From positions 25,368-89,367 of the forward strand of contig QUKC01000004.1 of the NCBI GenBank assembly GCA_003481005.1: a stretch of 64,000 nucleotides of DNA. The letters are read 5' to 3'. Origin of the DNA: Firmicutes bacterium TM09-10. Its GTDB lineage: Bacteria > Bacillota > Clostridia > Lachnospirales > Lachnospiraceae. The notes beneath the pieces were generated by a model. The model was given only the letters and a program-made list of their open reading frames with translations, did not search any database and was not told where the DNA came from. Position 1 is the stretch's first letter, and every line of letters begins with the position of its first letter. Below are positions 52,969 to 61,758 of the stretch, one piece after another. A program made the position numbers and the translations under genes.

Positions 52969-52982
52969 GCGATGACAGTTTC

Positions 52983-53012
52983 TTGCAGGATCCAGCAGAA
53001 TCAGCCTATAAT
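52983..53012 (+). promoter_or_regulatory. Promoter of the Spo0A-like gene
   Basis: TTGCAG (52983-52988), 18-base spacer and consensus TATAAT (53007-53012). The leader of about 140 bases contains a perfect hairpin at 53058-53082 and GTGCGCAC/GTGCGC inverted segments. Confidence 0.7.
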
Positions 53013-53057
53013 GATGCCTGTAAAGAGGAACCAAACCGCTATTGCGAAAGGAAAAAA

Positions 53058-53082
53058 GATTGAAAAATAAAATTTTTCAATC
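53058..53082 (+). promoter_or_regulatory. Leader hairpin before the Spo0A-like gene
   Basis: GATTGAAAAA (53058-53067) pairs with TTTTTCAATC (53073-53082), loop TAAAA. It is AU-rich except for its base. CGCAC near 53101 can pair with GTGCG near 53135 as a second stem. An attenuator or translational control role is possible but unproven. Confidence 0.4.
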
Positions 53083-53156
53083 GCGAGATTTGTGTCTGTG
53101 CGCACTTGATACAAACCCGACCTACGCAAAAAACGTGCGCAGAAATGAGGAAAACT

Positions 53157-53675
53157 ATGGAACAGCTCAGCCTTACAGCAGGAAAAGAAAAAGAAAACGT
53201 GGTTCAAATCCTGACCGATCTGATGGAACATAATAGAGAATTTCAGATTATGATTACCGTTCCCGCCAGAGCGGCAGGCGAAGAAAACTCCCTGGAATAT
53301 GTACAGGCAAAAGAAGCGCCAAAACGGGATCTGGAGCGGGATGTCACGAACATGATCCATGACATCGGCGTACCTGCACATATCCGTGGATATCAGTATC
53401 TGCGCGAAGCAATTCAGATGTCAGTCAAGGACATGGATATGCTCGGCTCGATCACAAAGACGTTGTATCCGGAAATTGCGAAAAAGTATGAAACGACACC
53501 GAGCAGAGTCGAGCGTGCCATTCGCCATGCGATCGAGGTTGCGTGGAACCGCGGCAGGATGGAGACGCTGGACGCGCTGTTTGGATATACGATCAATACG
53601 GGAAAGGGAAAACCGACCAACTCGGAGTTCATCGCGCTGATCGCGGATAAAATCCGGTTGGCGTACCGGGAGTAG
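53157..53675 (+). CDS. Free-standing Spo0A effector (DNA-binding) domain protein without receiver
   Basis: 172 residues from ATG 53157 (GAGG six bases upstream). Residues 59-168 are an almost canonical Spo0A C-terminal domain: [41 protein letters not shown], the recognition helix [17 protein letters not shown] (114-130) and [28 protein letters not shown]. The first 58 residues ([21 protein letters not shown]) are not a receiver and carry no phosphorylatable Asp pocket. Only 145 bases separate it from its promoter, so no receiver fits upstream. It may bind 0A boxes without phosphorelay control, as a paralogue or truncated form of Spo0A. Confidence 0.88.
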   Translation: MEQLSLTAGKEKENVVQILTDLMEHNREFQIMITVPARAAGEENSLEYVQAKEAPKRDLERDVTNMIHDIGVPAHIRGYQYLREAIQMSVKDMDMLGSITKTLYPEIAKKYETTPSRVERAIRHAIEVAWNRGRMETLDALFGYTINTGKGKPTNSEFIALIADKIRLAYRE

Positions 53676-53753
53676 ATGTCATCCAGTGTTGGCTGCGTCC
53701 CGCGCTGTGTACCGCACTGGCGGAATGCGATGTCTACATGCAACCTGTACGTG

Positions 53754-54437
53754 TTACTCCTGCTTATCTATCCAGCGGTCAAATCGGGAAAGACTTTCCT
53801 TGCTGCCGGACAGGATCAAAATGTCGCCGGGGCAGAAGCGGTAGTTTGGATCGACGTGCTCGATCACCTGACCGTTATGCTCGATGGCGATGATGTTTAG
53901 ACCAAACCGGGCTCGCAGATTCAATTCAACGACAGATTTCTGAACGAGGGCATCCGGGACGGACAGCTTGGTGATATTCAATTTTTCACTCAGCTGGATA
54001 AAATCCAGGACCCGGGAGTTGGAAAGCCTGGTTGCCAGGCGAATTGCCATATCACGTTCAGGATAAACGACCTGTGCACCGAGGCGTTTTAGAATCTCGC
54101 CATGTTCCGGGCTGGTGGCTTTGGCAATGACGGTCGGAATACCGAGGCTGACGAGATTTAATGTCGTCAGGATAGAGGATTCCATATGCTCGCCGATGCA
54201 GACGACCGCGATATCGCAGTTCTGGATACCGGTTTCTGCCAGGGTTTTTTTGTCCAGGGTATTGACAACGAGTGCATTTTCGGTCAGATCCCGCATCTCG
54301 CGGACCCGCTCTTCCTCGCGATCCATGACAAGCAGCTCTGCGCCGGAGCGTGCAAGCTCTGTCGCCAGCGCTTCCCCGAAGCGCCCAAGTCCGATAATAC
54401 CGTATGCTATGGCATTTTTTTTCTTTTTTCCAAACAT
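53754..54437 (-). CDS. ktrA: KtrA-type potassium channel gating protein (RCK)
   Basis: 227 residues from ATG 54437 (GAGGA five bases upstream). RCK_N domain with IAYGIIGLGRFGEALATEL binding NAD(H)/ATP, followed by an RCK_C domain (ITKLSVPDALVQKSVVELNLRARFG, YRFCPGDILILSG). It forms the cytosolic gating ring on KtrB, encoded just upstream on the same strand. The tandem 452-residue TrkA type is encoded separately at 61759. Confidence 0.93.
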   Translation of the reverse strand: MFGKKKKNAIAYGIIGLGRFGEALATELARSGAELLVMDREEERVREMRDLTENALVVNTLDKKTLAETGIQNCDIAVVCIGEHMESSILTTLNLVSLGIPTVIAKATSPEHGEILKRLGAQVVYPERDMAIRLATRLSNSRVLDFIQLSEKLNITKLSVPDALVQKSVVELNLRARFGLNIIAIEHNGQVIEHVDPNYRFCPGDILILSGSKESLSRFDRWIDKQE

Positions 54438-54564
54438 AATATCCTCATTTCTGAGCGGTTCGCTCGCATATTTTTCCAATAAGTTATGCAAAGATCTGCG
54501 CGGTATTCCTGAATTGTGATCTTGCGCAGTGCTGGCAGAATCTCTGCGTGCCGTGGACGGTCAC

Positions 54565-55869
54565 TTACCCGATGGCAATTGTCCCCTCCGGGTAGCGGAC
54601 GCGTTCCCCGATCGTAAAGTACCACAGCGATGCAACAGTCAGGGGTCCGAGTCTGCCGATGTACATCATAATAATAGAAAGAATCCGGCTCTGAGCGCTC
54701 AACTGCGATGTGATGCCGGTGGAAAGACCGGAGGTGCTGAAGGCACTGATCATTTCAAACAGTACATCCCGCAGGGAAAGCTGCGGATCAAAGATCAGCA
54801 TCAGATAGGAGGCTGTCATAACCAAAAAGACAGCGAGCATACTGATGACGGAGGCCTTGCGGAATGCGTCCTTTGGGATCGCGCTGTGGAAGGCTCTTTC
54901 GGAATGGTTTGTTGCTGCGGAATAGATGCCGGAGAGCAGGACAAAAAATGTGGTGGTCTTGATGCCGCCGCCGGTGGACGCGGGAGAGGCCCCGATAAAC
55001 ATCAGTCCGGAAACGACCAGCAGACCTGCAGTAGAGAAATCGCCGAGGTTATAAGTGGAAAAACCGGCTGTCCGGGCGGAGACGCTGTAGAAAAAAGCGC
55101 CGAGCCAACTGATATTCTCTGTGAGTTTTAATAAAAGTGTTCCGAAAAGCAGCAGGGCAAATGTCGTGCTCAGCACAACCCGTGTGTGCATTGACAGGCG
55201 TTTCCAGGAAAAGTGTTTCTGGGGCAGCTCAAAAATGACCGGAAAGCCAATGCCGCCGGCGATTACCAGAGCACAGGTCACGAGATTTAGAAGCACATCC
55301 TTCTGATACGGAATCAGGCTTGTCCCGTTTCCGAGCACGTCGAAGCCGGAATTGTTAAAGGAAGCAACCGAATGAAACAGGCTTAAGCCTATGGCGCGAG
55401 GCAGCGGATAATCCCGGAAAAAGACAGGAAACGAAAGAAACGCGCCCAAAAGCTCAATGAGAAGAGTCGTATAAAAGATTGCTTTGACAAATCGGATCAG
55501 GCCTTTGCCGGAATCCAGGTTCATTGCATCACGGATAACACGGCGTTCTTTCAGATTGATCTTTTTGCCCATTGCGAGCATGATCCCGACACCGATGGAA
55601 GCGACACCCAGTCCTCCGATCTGGATCAGGCAGCAGAGGACAAACTGACCAAAGGGTGAAAAGGTACTGCCGGGGTCGATGACGTTTAAGCCGGTTACAC
55701 AGACTGCGCTGGTGGCAGTGTAAAGCGCGTCAAGATAGGGCAGTGCGATACCGGGCTGCAGGCTGCAGGGCAGCATCAGTAAAAGGGAGCCAAGCAGGAT
55801 GCAGAAAAGAAAACCGAGGGCAATGATACGCCCGGGGGAAAGCTTTTTCAAAAAGGTTGTCAAAGGCAT
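54565..55869 (-). CDS. ktrB: KtrB-type potassium uptake membrane subunit
   Basis: 434 residues with four M1-P-M2 repeats. Selectivity-filter-like loops: TSAVCVTGLN, SVASFNNSGFDV, SARTAGFST and SAFSTSGLSTG each hold the conserved glycine. KTTTFFVLL and GGIGFPVIFELPQ are also typical. It mediates Na+-dependent K+ uptake when gated by KtrA. Gene order ktrB-ktrA on the minus strand with a 127-base gap. GGAG lies ten bases before the ATG. Confidence 0.93.
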   Translation of the reverse strand: MPLTTFLKKLSPGRIIALGFLFCILLGSLLLMLPCSLQPGIALPYLDALYTATSAVCVTGLNVIDPGSTFSPFGQFVLCCLIQIGGLGVASIGVGIMLAMGKKINLKERRVIRDAMNLDSGKGLIRFVKAIFYTTLLIELLGAFLSFPVFFRDYPLPRAIGLSLFHSVASFNNSGFDVLGNGTSLIPYQKDVLLNLVTCALVIAGGIGFPVIFELPQKHFSWKRLSMHTRVVLSTTFALLLFGTLLLKLTENISWLGAFFYSVSARTAGFSTYNLGDFSTAGLLVVSGLMFIGASPASTGGGIKTTTFFVLLSGIYSAATNHSERAFHSAIPKDAFRKASVISMLAVFLVMTASYLMLIFDPQLSLRDVLFEMISAFSTSGLSTGITSQLSAQSRILSIIMMYIGRLGPLTVASLWYFTIGERVRYPEGTIAIG

Positions 55870-55987
55870 AGGTTAAAAATCTCCGTTAAAATATAAAAAT
55901 CAAAAAAGACACTGTGGAACCATGGATATCATTATAATCTATTTCGAAAAAAAGTTACAGTAAGGAAATCGGATTTTTAAGATTTTC

Positions 55988-56016
55988 TTGACAACAGAGT
56001 CAATCATGCATATACT
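55988..56016 (+). promoter_or_regulatory. Strong promoter of the marR-ABC exporter operon
   Basis: Consensus TTGACA (55988-55993), 17-base spacer, TATACT (56011-56016). The two operator-like repeats begin at the last base of the -10 box. Confidence 0.88.
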
Positions 56017-56043
56017 TAACCAGTAAACAATTAACTAGTTAAC
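56016..56043 (+). promoter_or_regulatory. Tandem MarR operator
   Basis: TTAACCAGTAAAC (56016-56028) and TTAACTAGTTAAC (56031-56043) are two copies of a 13-base site at a 15-base period; the second contains the perfect palindrome TTAACTAGTTAA. They cover the transcription start and lie between the -10 box and the marR ribosome site, where a bound MarR dimer would block initiation. Confidence 0.75.
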
Positions 56044-56057
56044 AAGAGGGAAATGCG

Positions 56058-56534
56058 ATGGAACAAGAACAAAATGCGAAGCACTGCGGGAATCCGACAC
56101 CGGAAGGCAGGCTGTCATTTCTTTTTCGACGCACGGATCGGCAGCTGCGCCGTTGTATTGAAAAAAAGGTGAATCATACGGGAGTCTATCAGAGTCAGCA
56201 CCGGCTTTTGATGCACTTAAATCATCATCCGAACTGTTCCCAGATCGAAATTGCGCGTGAAATGGAAATTTCGCCGGCGGCGGTTGCAGTTTCCTTAAAA
56301 AAGCTGGAAAGCGGCGGATACATTATGCGGGAAACCACAGAGTCTGACAGCAGGACACACCGGGTGACGATCACCAAAAAAGGACGCAGTGTCATTGAAC
56401 GGAGTGAGCAGATGTTCTGGGAAACGGAAAAAGCGATGTTTGAAGGATTTTCAGAAGAAGAAATGCAGAGTCTCCAGCAGTTTTTAGAACGAATTTATGA
56501 AAATCTGCTGCGAGATCAGCAAAAGGAGGAATAA
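56058..56534 (+). CDS. MarR-family transcriptional regulator
   Basis: 158 residues: helical dimerisation region, winged helix with HPNCSQIEIAREMEISPAAVAVSLKKLESGGYI and wing MRETTESDSRTHRVTITKKG. GAGGGAAATGCG precedes the ATG. It is the first gene of the operon with two ABC exporter genes and the tandem palindromes at 56016 are its probable autorepressor site; ligands are likely toxic compounds exported by the pump. Confidence 0.93.
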   Translation: MEQEQNAKHCGNPTPEGRLSFLFRRTDRQLRRCIEKKVNHTGVYQSQHRLLMHLNHHPNCSQIEIAREMEISPAAVAVSLKKLESGGYIMRETTESDSRTHRVTITKKGRSVIERSEQMFWETEKAMFEGFSEEEMQSLQQFLERIYENLLRDQQKEE

Positions 56535-56541
56535 GGATCAA

Positions 56542-58275
56542 ATGAAACGTTACGGAAAATATATCAGGCCCTACTGGTATGCGTTTATACTGGGACCGCT
56601 TCTGATGCTGACGGAGGTAGCAGGAGAAGTGCTGCTTCCTTCTTTTATGGCAGACATCATTAATATCGGGGCAGCCAATCATGATGTAGGCTACATCGTG
56701 CAGAAGGGCATTATCATGATCCTGACGGCGCTCATCATGATGGCCGGCGGCGTTGGAGGAGCATGGTTTGCATCGGTTGCGGCGATTAACTTCGGCGCAG
56801 GGCTTCGAAAGGATGCGTTCAAAAAAATCCAGACCTTCTCGTTTTCGGAAATCGACCGGTTCTCCACGGGCTCTCTGGTTACGCGTCTGACCAACGATAT
56901 CACACAGGTGCAGAACCTGATCATGATGGCGCTTCGAATGATGCTTCGCGCCCCCGGCATGCTGATTGGCGCGATTATTATGGCGTTTTTGATGAATCGG
57001 GAGCTGGCGGCAGTCTTTCTGGTGATTCTGCCGGTTATGACAGTGGCGATCATCCTGCTTTTGCGCATTGCCTATCCCAGGTTTGAGTTTATGCAGAAAA
57101 AACTGGACGCGTTAAACTCCAATATTCAGGAGGTACTGACGAATGTGCGGGTCATCAAGTCCTTTGTCCGTGAGGATTATGAAAGTGCCCGTTTTGAAAA
57201 GTCGAACGCAGAGCTAAAGGAATCCAGCTTAAACGCGTTTAAGATTGCAATTGCACAGATGCCGCTGATGATGCTGTTCATGAACCTGACGACGCTGGTT
57301 GTGGTATGGCTTGGAGGCAATCAGATCCTGGGGGGAAAGATGCAGGTCGGCGATCTGACGGCATTTACAACCTATATTGTGCAGGTGCTGATGTCCCTGA
57401 TGATGCTGGCAATGGTATTTTTGCAGAGTTCCCGGGCATTCGCGAGCGGACGCAGGATCAACGAAGTGATGGATACAAAAGTGAGTCTGACAGACGATCA
57501 TGCAGCCTATCCGGAAGCAGTTGTAAAAAGCGGCAAGATCGAATTTCAGAATGTTTCCTTCCGGTATTACAAGGACAGTGCAGAAAAAGTGCTGGATCAG
57601 ATCAATCTGACGATCGAGCCGGGACAGATGATCGGTATCATCGGATCGACGGGCTGCGGCAAGACAACGCTGGTGTCCATGATTCCGCGTCTGTACGATG
57701 TGGATGAGGGAAAGGTTTTGGTGGATGGTATCGACGTTCGGGATTATTCCCTGAATCATCTGCGGGAGGGTGTTGGCATGGTACTGCAGAAAAATGTACT
57801 CTTTTCCGGTACAATCGAAGAAAATCTGCAGTGGGGCGATGAAAATGCTGGCAAAGACCAGATTCGGAAAGCAGCAGAAAGTGCACAGGCGGAAGGCTTT
57901 ATTCAAAAACTGGCAGATGGATACGATACGGAGCTTGGTCAGGGTGGCGTAAACGTTTCCGGCGGTCAGAAGCAGAGGCTGTGCATTGCCCGGGCCCTTT
58001 TAAAACGTCCGAAAATATTGATTCTGGACGACTCCACGAGTGCGGTGGATACAGCGACAGAAGCAAAGATCCGGGAGGCTTTTTCCACGACGCTGAAAGA
58101 GACAACAAAGCTGATCATCGCACAGCGGATCGGCTCTGTAATGGAAGCGGATCAGATCGTCGTGATGGACGAGGGAAAAATCGTCGGGCTTGGCAAACAT
58201 GAAGACCTTCTGGAAACCTGTAAAGCCTATCAGGAAATTTACGACTCCCAGATGAAAAAGGAGGTGATCGCATAA
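56542..58275 (+). CDS. Heterodimeric ABC exporter, subunit 1 (degenerate catalytic site)
   Basis: 577 residues from ATG 56542 (AAGGAGGA upstream). Six membrane segments (1-300) and a nucleotide-binding domain: Walker A GIIGSTGCGKTTLVSMIP, signature VSGGQKQRLCIARALL, Walker B LILDDSTSAVD. Asp replaces the catalytic Glu after Walker B, so its ATP site is degenerate, as in TM287/288-type heterodimers. It likely exports drugs or lipids with the next gene product. The stop shares one base with the next start. Confidence 0.92.
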   Translation: MKRYGKYIRPYWYAFILGPLLMLTEVAGEVLLPSFMADIINIGAANHDVGYIVQKGIIMILTALIMMAGGVGGAWFASVAAINFGAGLRKDAFKKIQTFSFSEIDRFSTGSLVTRLTNDITQVQNLIMMALRMMLRAPGMLIGAIIMAFLMNRELAAVFLVILPVMTVAIILLLRIAYPRFEFMQKKLDALNSNIQEVLTNVRVIKSFVREDYESARFEKSNAELKESSLNAFKIAIAQMPLMMLFMNLTTLVVVWLGGNQILGGKMQVGDLTAFTTYIVQVLMSLMMLAMVFLQSSRAFASGRRINEVMDTKVSLTDDHAAYPEAVVKSGKIEFQNVSFRYYKDSAEKVLDQINLTIEPGQMIGIIGSTGCGKTTLVSMIPRLYDVDEGKVLVDGIDVRDYSLNHLREGVGMVLQKNVLFSGTIEENLQWGDENAGKDQIRKAAESAQAEGFIQKLADGYDTELGQGGVNVSGGQKQRLCIARALLKRPKILILDDSTSAVDTATEAKIREAFSTTLKETTKLIIAQRIGSVMEADQIVVMDEGKIVGLGKHEDLLETCKAYQEIYDSQMKKEVIA

Positions 58276-60152
58276 TGGACGAGCAGAGAAAGAAAAGACT
58301 GATTGCCAAATACAGCAAGAGCAGCGCAAAGATGCCTGGAGGATCCGGCGGTCCCGGAGGCCCGGGAGGTCCAAGACCTGGTCCTGGCGGCGGAAAAATG
58401 AAAGTCAAAAAGCCGCAGGATACCAAAAAAGCGATCGCGCGTCTGATGGGGTATCTTTCTGAAGATAAGGGACGGCTGATTTTCGTCTTTTTCTGTGTCA
58501 TTGCCGGGACGATTGCGAACCTCGCAGGCTCCTATATGCTGCGTCCGATCATCAACGGATTGACCGGGGAGGGCAGCAGTGCACAGAAGCTTCTGCATTC
58601 GCTTCTGACCATGGCAGGAATTTATATCATCGGTGTCACAGCACAGTATCTGCAGCAACGGATTATGATCGGTGTTTCCCAGGGTGCACTGGAAAAAATC
58701 CGAAACGATTTATTTGTGAAAATGCAGCATTTGCCGGTTCGGTTTTATGATACGAACAACCACGGCGACCTGATGAGCCGTTATACGAACGACCTGGATG
58801 CGGTCGGAGATATGTTGAACAACACTGTACTTCAGATCATTTCCAGCGTGATCACTGTAGTCGGAACCCTAGGACTGATGCTCTACACGAACGTGTGGCT
58901 GACAATTGTGACGGTTGTGATGGTTCCGCTCATGATGAAAGCGGGCGGAGCAGTGGCAGGAAAGAGCCGGAAATTTTATCAGGCGCAGCAGGCAGCGATC
59001 GGTACTTTAAACGGTTATATCGAAGAAACGATGACGGGACAGAAGGTTGTAAAGGTGTTCTGCCATGAAAACGTTGCGGAGGAAGAGTTTGAATACTTAA
59101 ACGACGATCTTCGCGGAAAACAGATTTTCGCTCAGTTTTTTGGAGGAATCATGGGACCGGTCATGGGCAACTTAAGCCAGGTCAGCTATTCCCTGACTGC
59201 GATGATCGGTGGTATATTATGCGTGCTGCAGGGCTTTGATATTGGCGGTCTGACTGTATTTGTCAACTATTCCAGACAGTTCTCCAGACCGATCAACGAG
59301 CTGTCCATGCAGATGAATACAATCTTTTCCGCTCTTGCGGGTGCAGAGCGTGTGTTCCAGGTGATGGATGAAGCGCCGGAAACTGCAGACGCAGCGGATG
59401 CGGTTGTTTTAAATCCCTGCAAAGGACATGTGGAGTTAAAGGATGTGACGTTTGGCTATGTGCCCGGTCATACGATTTTGAAGCATATTTCCCTGTATGC
59501 GAAACCGGGACAGAAGATCGCGTTTGTCGGCAGTACCGGCGCGGGCAAGACGACGATCACGAACCTGATCAACCGGTTTTACGAGATCGACAGCGGAGAA
59601 ATCCTGATGGATGGCGTGGATATCCGCAAGGTTGGACGAGAAAACCTGCGCAGTAATATCGCAATGGTGCTGCAGGATACGCACCTGTTTACCGGAACGA
59701 TCCGGGAAAATATCCGCTATGGCAGGCTGGATGCGACCGATGCAGAGGTCGAGCAGGCGGCAAAAATGGCCAGCGCACACTCCTTTATCATGCGTCTGGA
59801 AAACGGATATGATACGATGATCGAGGGAGATGGCGCAAACTTAAGCCAGGGACAGAGACAGCTGTTAAACATTGCCCGTGCGGCAATTTCCAAGGCGCCT
59901 GTCCTGATCCTGGATGAGGCAACGTCCTCTGTCGATACGAGAACCGAGCGACATATTGAGCATGGTATGGATCGCCTGATGGCAGATCGGACAACCCTTG
60001 TCATCGCCCACAGGCTTTCCACCGTTCGAAACGCGAATGCGATCATGGTATTGGAAAACGGCGAAATCATCGAGCGCGGCGATCACGATCAGCTGCTGGA
60101 ACAAAAGGGAAGATATTACGAGCTTTATACCGGCAAGAAACAGCTGGCGTAA
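58275..60152 (+). CDS. Heterodimeric ABC exporter, subunit 2 (catalytic site intact)
   Basis: 625 residues. The first 45 residues include a Gly/Pro-rich cytoplasmic tail (MPGGSGGPGGPGGPRPGPGG) of unknown role. Six membrane segments, then Walker A VGSTGAGKTTITNLINR, signature LSQGQRQLLNIARA (noncanonical Q for G), and Walker B LILDEATSSVD with catalytic Glu. The LSQGQ signature would face the degenerate Walker site of subunit 1, and the canonical signature of subunit 1 faces this intact site. Overlaps subunit 1 by one base. Confidence 0.93.
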   Translation: MDEQRKKRLIAKYSKSSAKMPGGSGGPGGPGGPRPGPGGGKMKVKKPQDTKKAIARLMGYLSEDKGRLIFVFFCVIAGTIANLAGSYMLRPIINGLTGEGSSAQKLLHSLLTMAGIYIIGVTAQYLQQRIMIGVSQGALEKIRNDLFVKMQHLPVRFYDTNNHGDLMSRYTNDLDAVGDMLNNTVLQIISSVITVVGTLGLMLYTNVWLTIVTVVMVPLMMKAGGAVAGKSRKFYQAQQAAIGTLNGYIEETMTGQKVVKVFCHENVAEEEFEYLNDDLRGKQIFAQFFGGIMGPVMGNLSQVSYSLTAMIGGILCVLQGFDIGGLTVFVNYSRQFSRPINELSMQMNTIFSALAGAERVFQVMDEAPETADAADAVVLNPCKGHVELKDVTFGYVPGHTILKHISLYAKPGQKIAFVGSTGAGKTTITNLINRFYEIDSGEILMDGVDIRKVGRENLRSNIAMVLQDTHLFTGTIRENIRYGRLDATDAEVEQAAKMASAHSFIMRLENGYDTMIEGDGANLSQGQRQLLNIARAAISKAPVLILDEATSSVDTRTERHIEHGMDRLMADRTTLVIAHRLSTVRNANAIMVLENGEIIERGDHDQLLEQKGRYYELYTGKKQLA

Positions 60153-60164
60153 AAGATTTTAAAA

Positions 60165-60197
60165 CAATAGAATGCACGCTCTGCGAGCATTCTATTG
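60165..60197 (+). repeat. Family A palindrome, copy 4
   Basis: Identical to the copies at 6593 and 18290, followed by TCATGAAC, 12 bases after the ABC exporter stop and before a true terminator. Confidence 0.85.
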
Positions 60198-60212
60198 TCA
60201 TGAACAAAAAAG

Positions 60213-60264
60213 AACCAGGATGCAGCTCATTGGCGTATGCCAACAGGCTGCAGCCTGGTTTTTT
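60213..60264 (+). terminator. Terminator after the ABC exporter, also facing trkH
   Basis: AACCAGGATGCAGC (60213-60226) pairs with GCTGCAGCCTGGTT (60247-60260) with one mismatch; TTGGC-GTAT-GCCAA forms the tip; TTTTTT follows and AAAAAA precedes, so it can act bidirectionally between the convergent exporter and trkH genes. Confidence 0.9.
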
Positions 60265-60309
60265 ATGCAGTGCGCAGAATAATCTGATTCTATTTCGCCG
60301 GGAAGCGGT

Positions 60310-61749
60310 TTAAAATCGCCTCCAGGTATTCGGTACGAATAACAGCAGCAGCGGGAACAGCTCCAGGCGTCCGGCAAGCATGTCGAAGATCAGGACAAGC
60401 TTGGAAAAGTCGGAAAACATGGAAAAGTTTCCGCTCGGACCCACCAGGGAAAGACCGGGGCCGATGTTGTTCAGTGTCGCAGCAACTGCAGTAAAGTTGG
60501 TGATAAGATCGAAGTTATTCAGCGCGATCAGCAGCATGGAAAAGGCAAAAATAAAAAGGTAGACGCCCATGTAAACATTTGTGGAGCGGACAACCTCATG
60601 CTCGATCGCCTTGCCGTCAATCTGGATGCGGCGCACACTCCTGGGATGCAGCAGCTGGATCAGTTCTTTTTTTACCGTTTTCAGCATGATCAGGAAGCGG
60701 GAAACCTTAATGCCGCCGCCGGTACTTCCGGCACAGGCACCGACAAACATCAGCAGGACGAGGATGGTGCGGGAAAACTCCGGCCACAGGTCAAAGTTTG
60801 TTGTGGCATAGCCGGTTGTTGTAATGATGGAAGCAACCTGGAAAATCGTCTGCTGGAATGCCTGTGTAAAGCTGCTGAAATATCCGCGTACATTGAAGGT
60901 GATCGCGAGCGTCGCTGCAGCGATAATCAACAGATAGGCGCGGACTTCTTCACTTTCCCATGCCTGTCTGAATTTGCGGATCAGGATCAGGAAGTAGGCG
61001 TTAAAGTTGATGCCGAACAGGATCATAAAGATCGTGATAATGACCTGACAATAGGTGGAATAGCCTGCAATGCTGTCGTTTTTGATGCCGAAGCCGCCGG
61101 TGCCCGCCGTGCCGAGGGAGAGCGTGATGGAATCAAACAGCGGCATGCCGCCAAACAACAGGAGTAAAATCTCAATGATTGTCAGGACCATGTAAATCAT
61201 GTACAAAATTTTTGCAGTGGATTTTACCTTCGGAACCAGACGGGTAACGGAGGGACCCGGGCTTTCTGCCTTCATCAGGTTCATATGGCTGCCGCCTGCG
61301 AGGGGAATCAGAGTCAGCAAAAAGACCAGAACACCCATACCGCCGATCCAGTGCGTAAAGCTGCGCCAGAACAGCAGACAGTGAGGAAGCGCTTCCACGT
61401 CTGTCAGAATGCTTGCACCGGTTGTTGTAAAGCCGGAAACGGTTTCAAACAGCGCATCGACCGGATTGGGAATATAACCGGAAAGTACAAAGGGAAGTGC
61501 ACCGACACAGCTTAATACGATCCAGCAAAGTGCAGTCGTGGCAAACCCCTCACGCAGGTAGAATACACGGTTTTTCGGCTTCCTTATAACCAAAGGAAGA
61601 CCGATCAGCAGGCATAACAGGACAGCAGCAACGAGTGACCAGCCGCTGCTTTCCTGATAGATCAGGGCCACCAGACAGGAGGGAAGCATAAAGGCCGCCT
61701 CCAGATTTAAAATCCAGCCGATAATATAAAAAATAATAGAATAGTTCAT
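60310..61749 (-). CDS. trkH: Trk potassium uptake membrane subunit
   Basis: 479 residues with four M1-P-M2 units; filter loops TVSGFTTTGASIL, GTAGTGGFGIKN, SIITTTGYATTNFDLWP and AATLNNIGPGLSLVG. SFTHWIGGMGVLVFLLTLIPLAGGSHMNLMKAESPGP is the TrkH family hallmark. It imports K+ with TrkA encoded immediately upstream (nine-base gap). The C-terminus LFVPNTWRRF is typical. Confidence 0.95.
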   Translation of the reverse strand: MNYSIIFYIIGWILNLEAAFMLPSCLVALIYQESSGWSLVAAVLLCLLIGLPLVIRKPKNRVFYLREGFATTALCWIVLSCVGALPFVLSGYIPNPVDALFETVSGFTTTGASILTDVEALPHCLLFWRSFTHWIGGMGVLVFLLTLIPLAGGSHMNLMKAESPGPSVTRLVPKVKSTAKILYMIYMVLTIIEILLLLFGGMPLFDSITLSLGTAGTGGFGIKNDSIAGYSTYCQVIITIFMILFGINFNAYFLILIRKFRQAWESEEVRAYLLIIAAATLAITFNVRGYFSSFTQAFQQTIFQVASIITTTGYATTNFDLWPEFSRTILVLLMFVGACAGSTGGGIKVSRFLIMLKTVKKELIQLLHPRSVRRIQIDGKAIEHEVVRSTNVYMGVYLFIFAFSMLLIALNNFDLITNFTAVAATLNNIGPGLSLVGPSGNFSMFSDFSKLVLIFDMLAGRLELFPLLLLFVPNTWRRF

Positions 61750-61758
61750 CGGGCGTAC

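Noticed and set aside
53013..53156. Remnant of a Spo0A receiver domain upstream of the effector-domain gene
   Set aside because: No receiver-like residues in any frame; the space is filled by leader hairpins.
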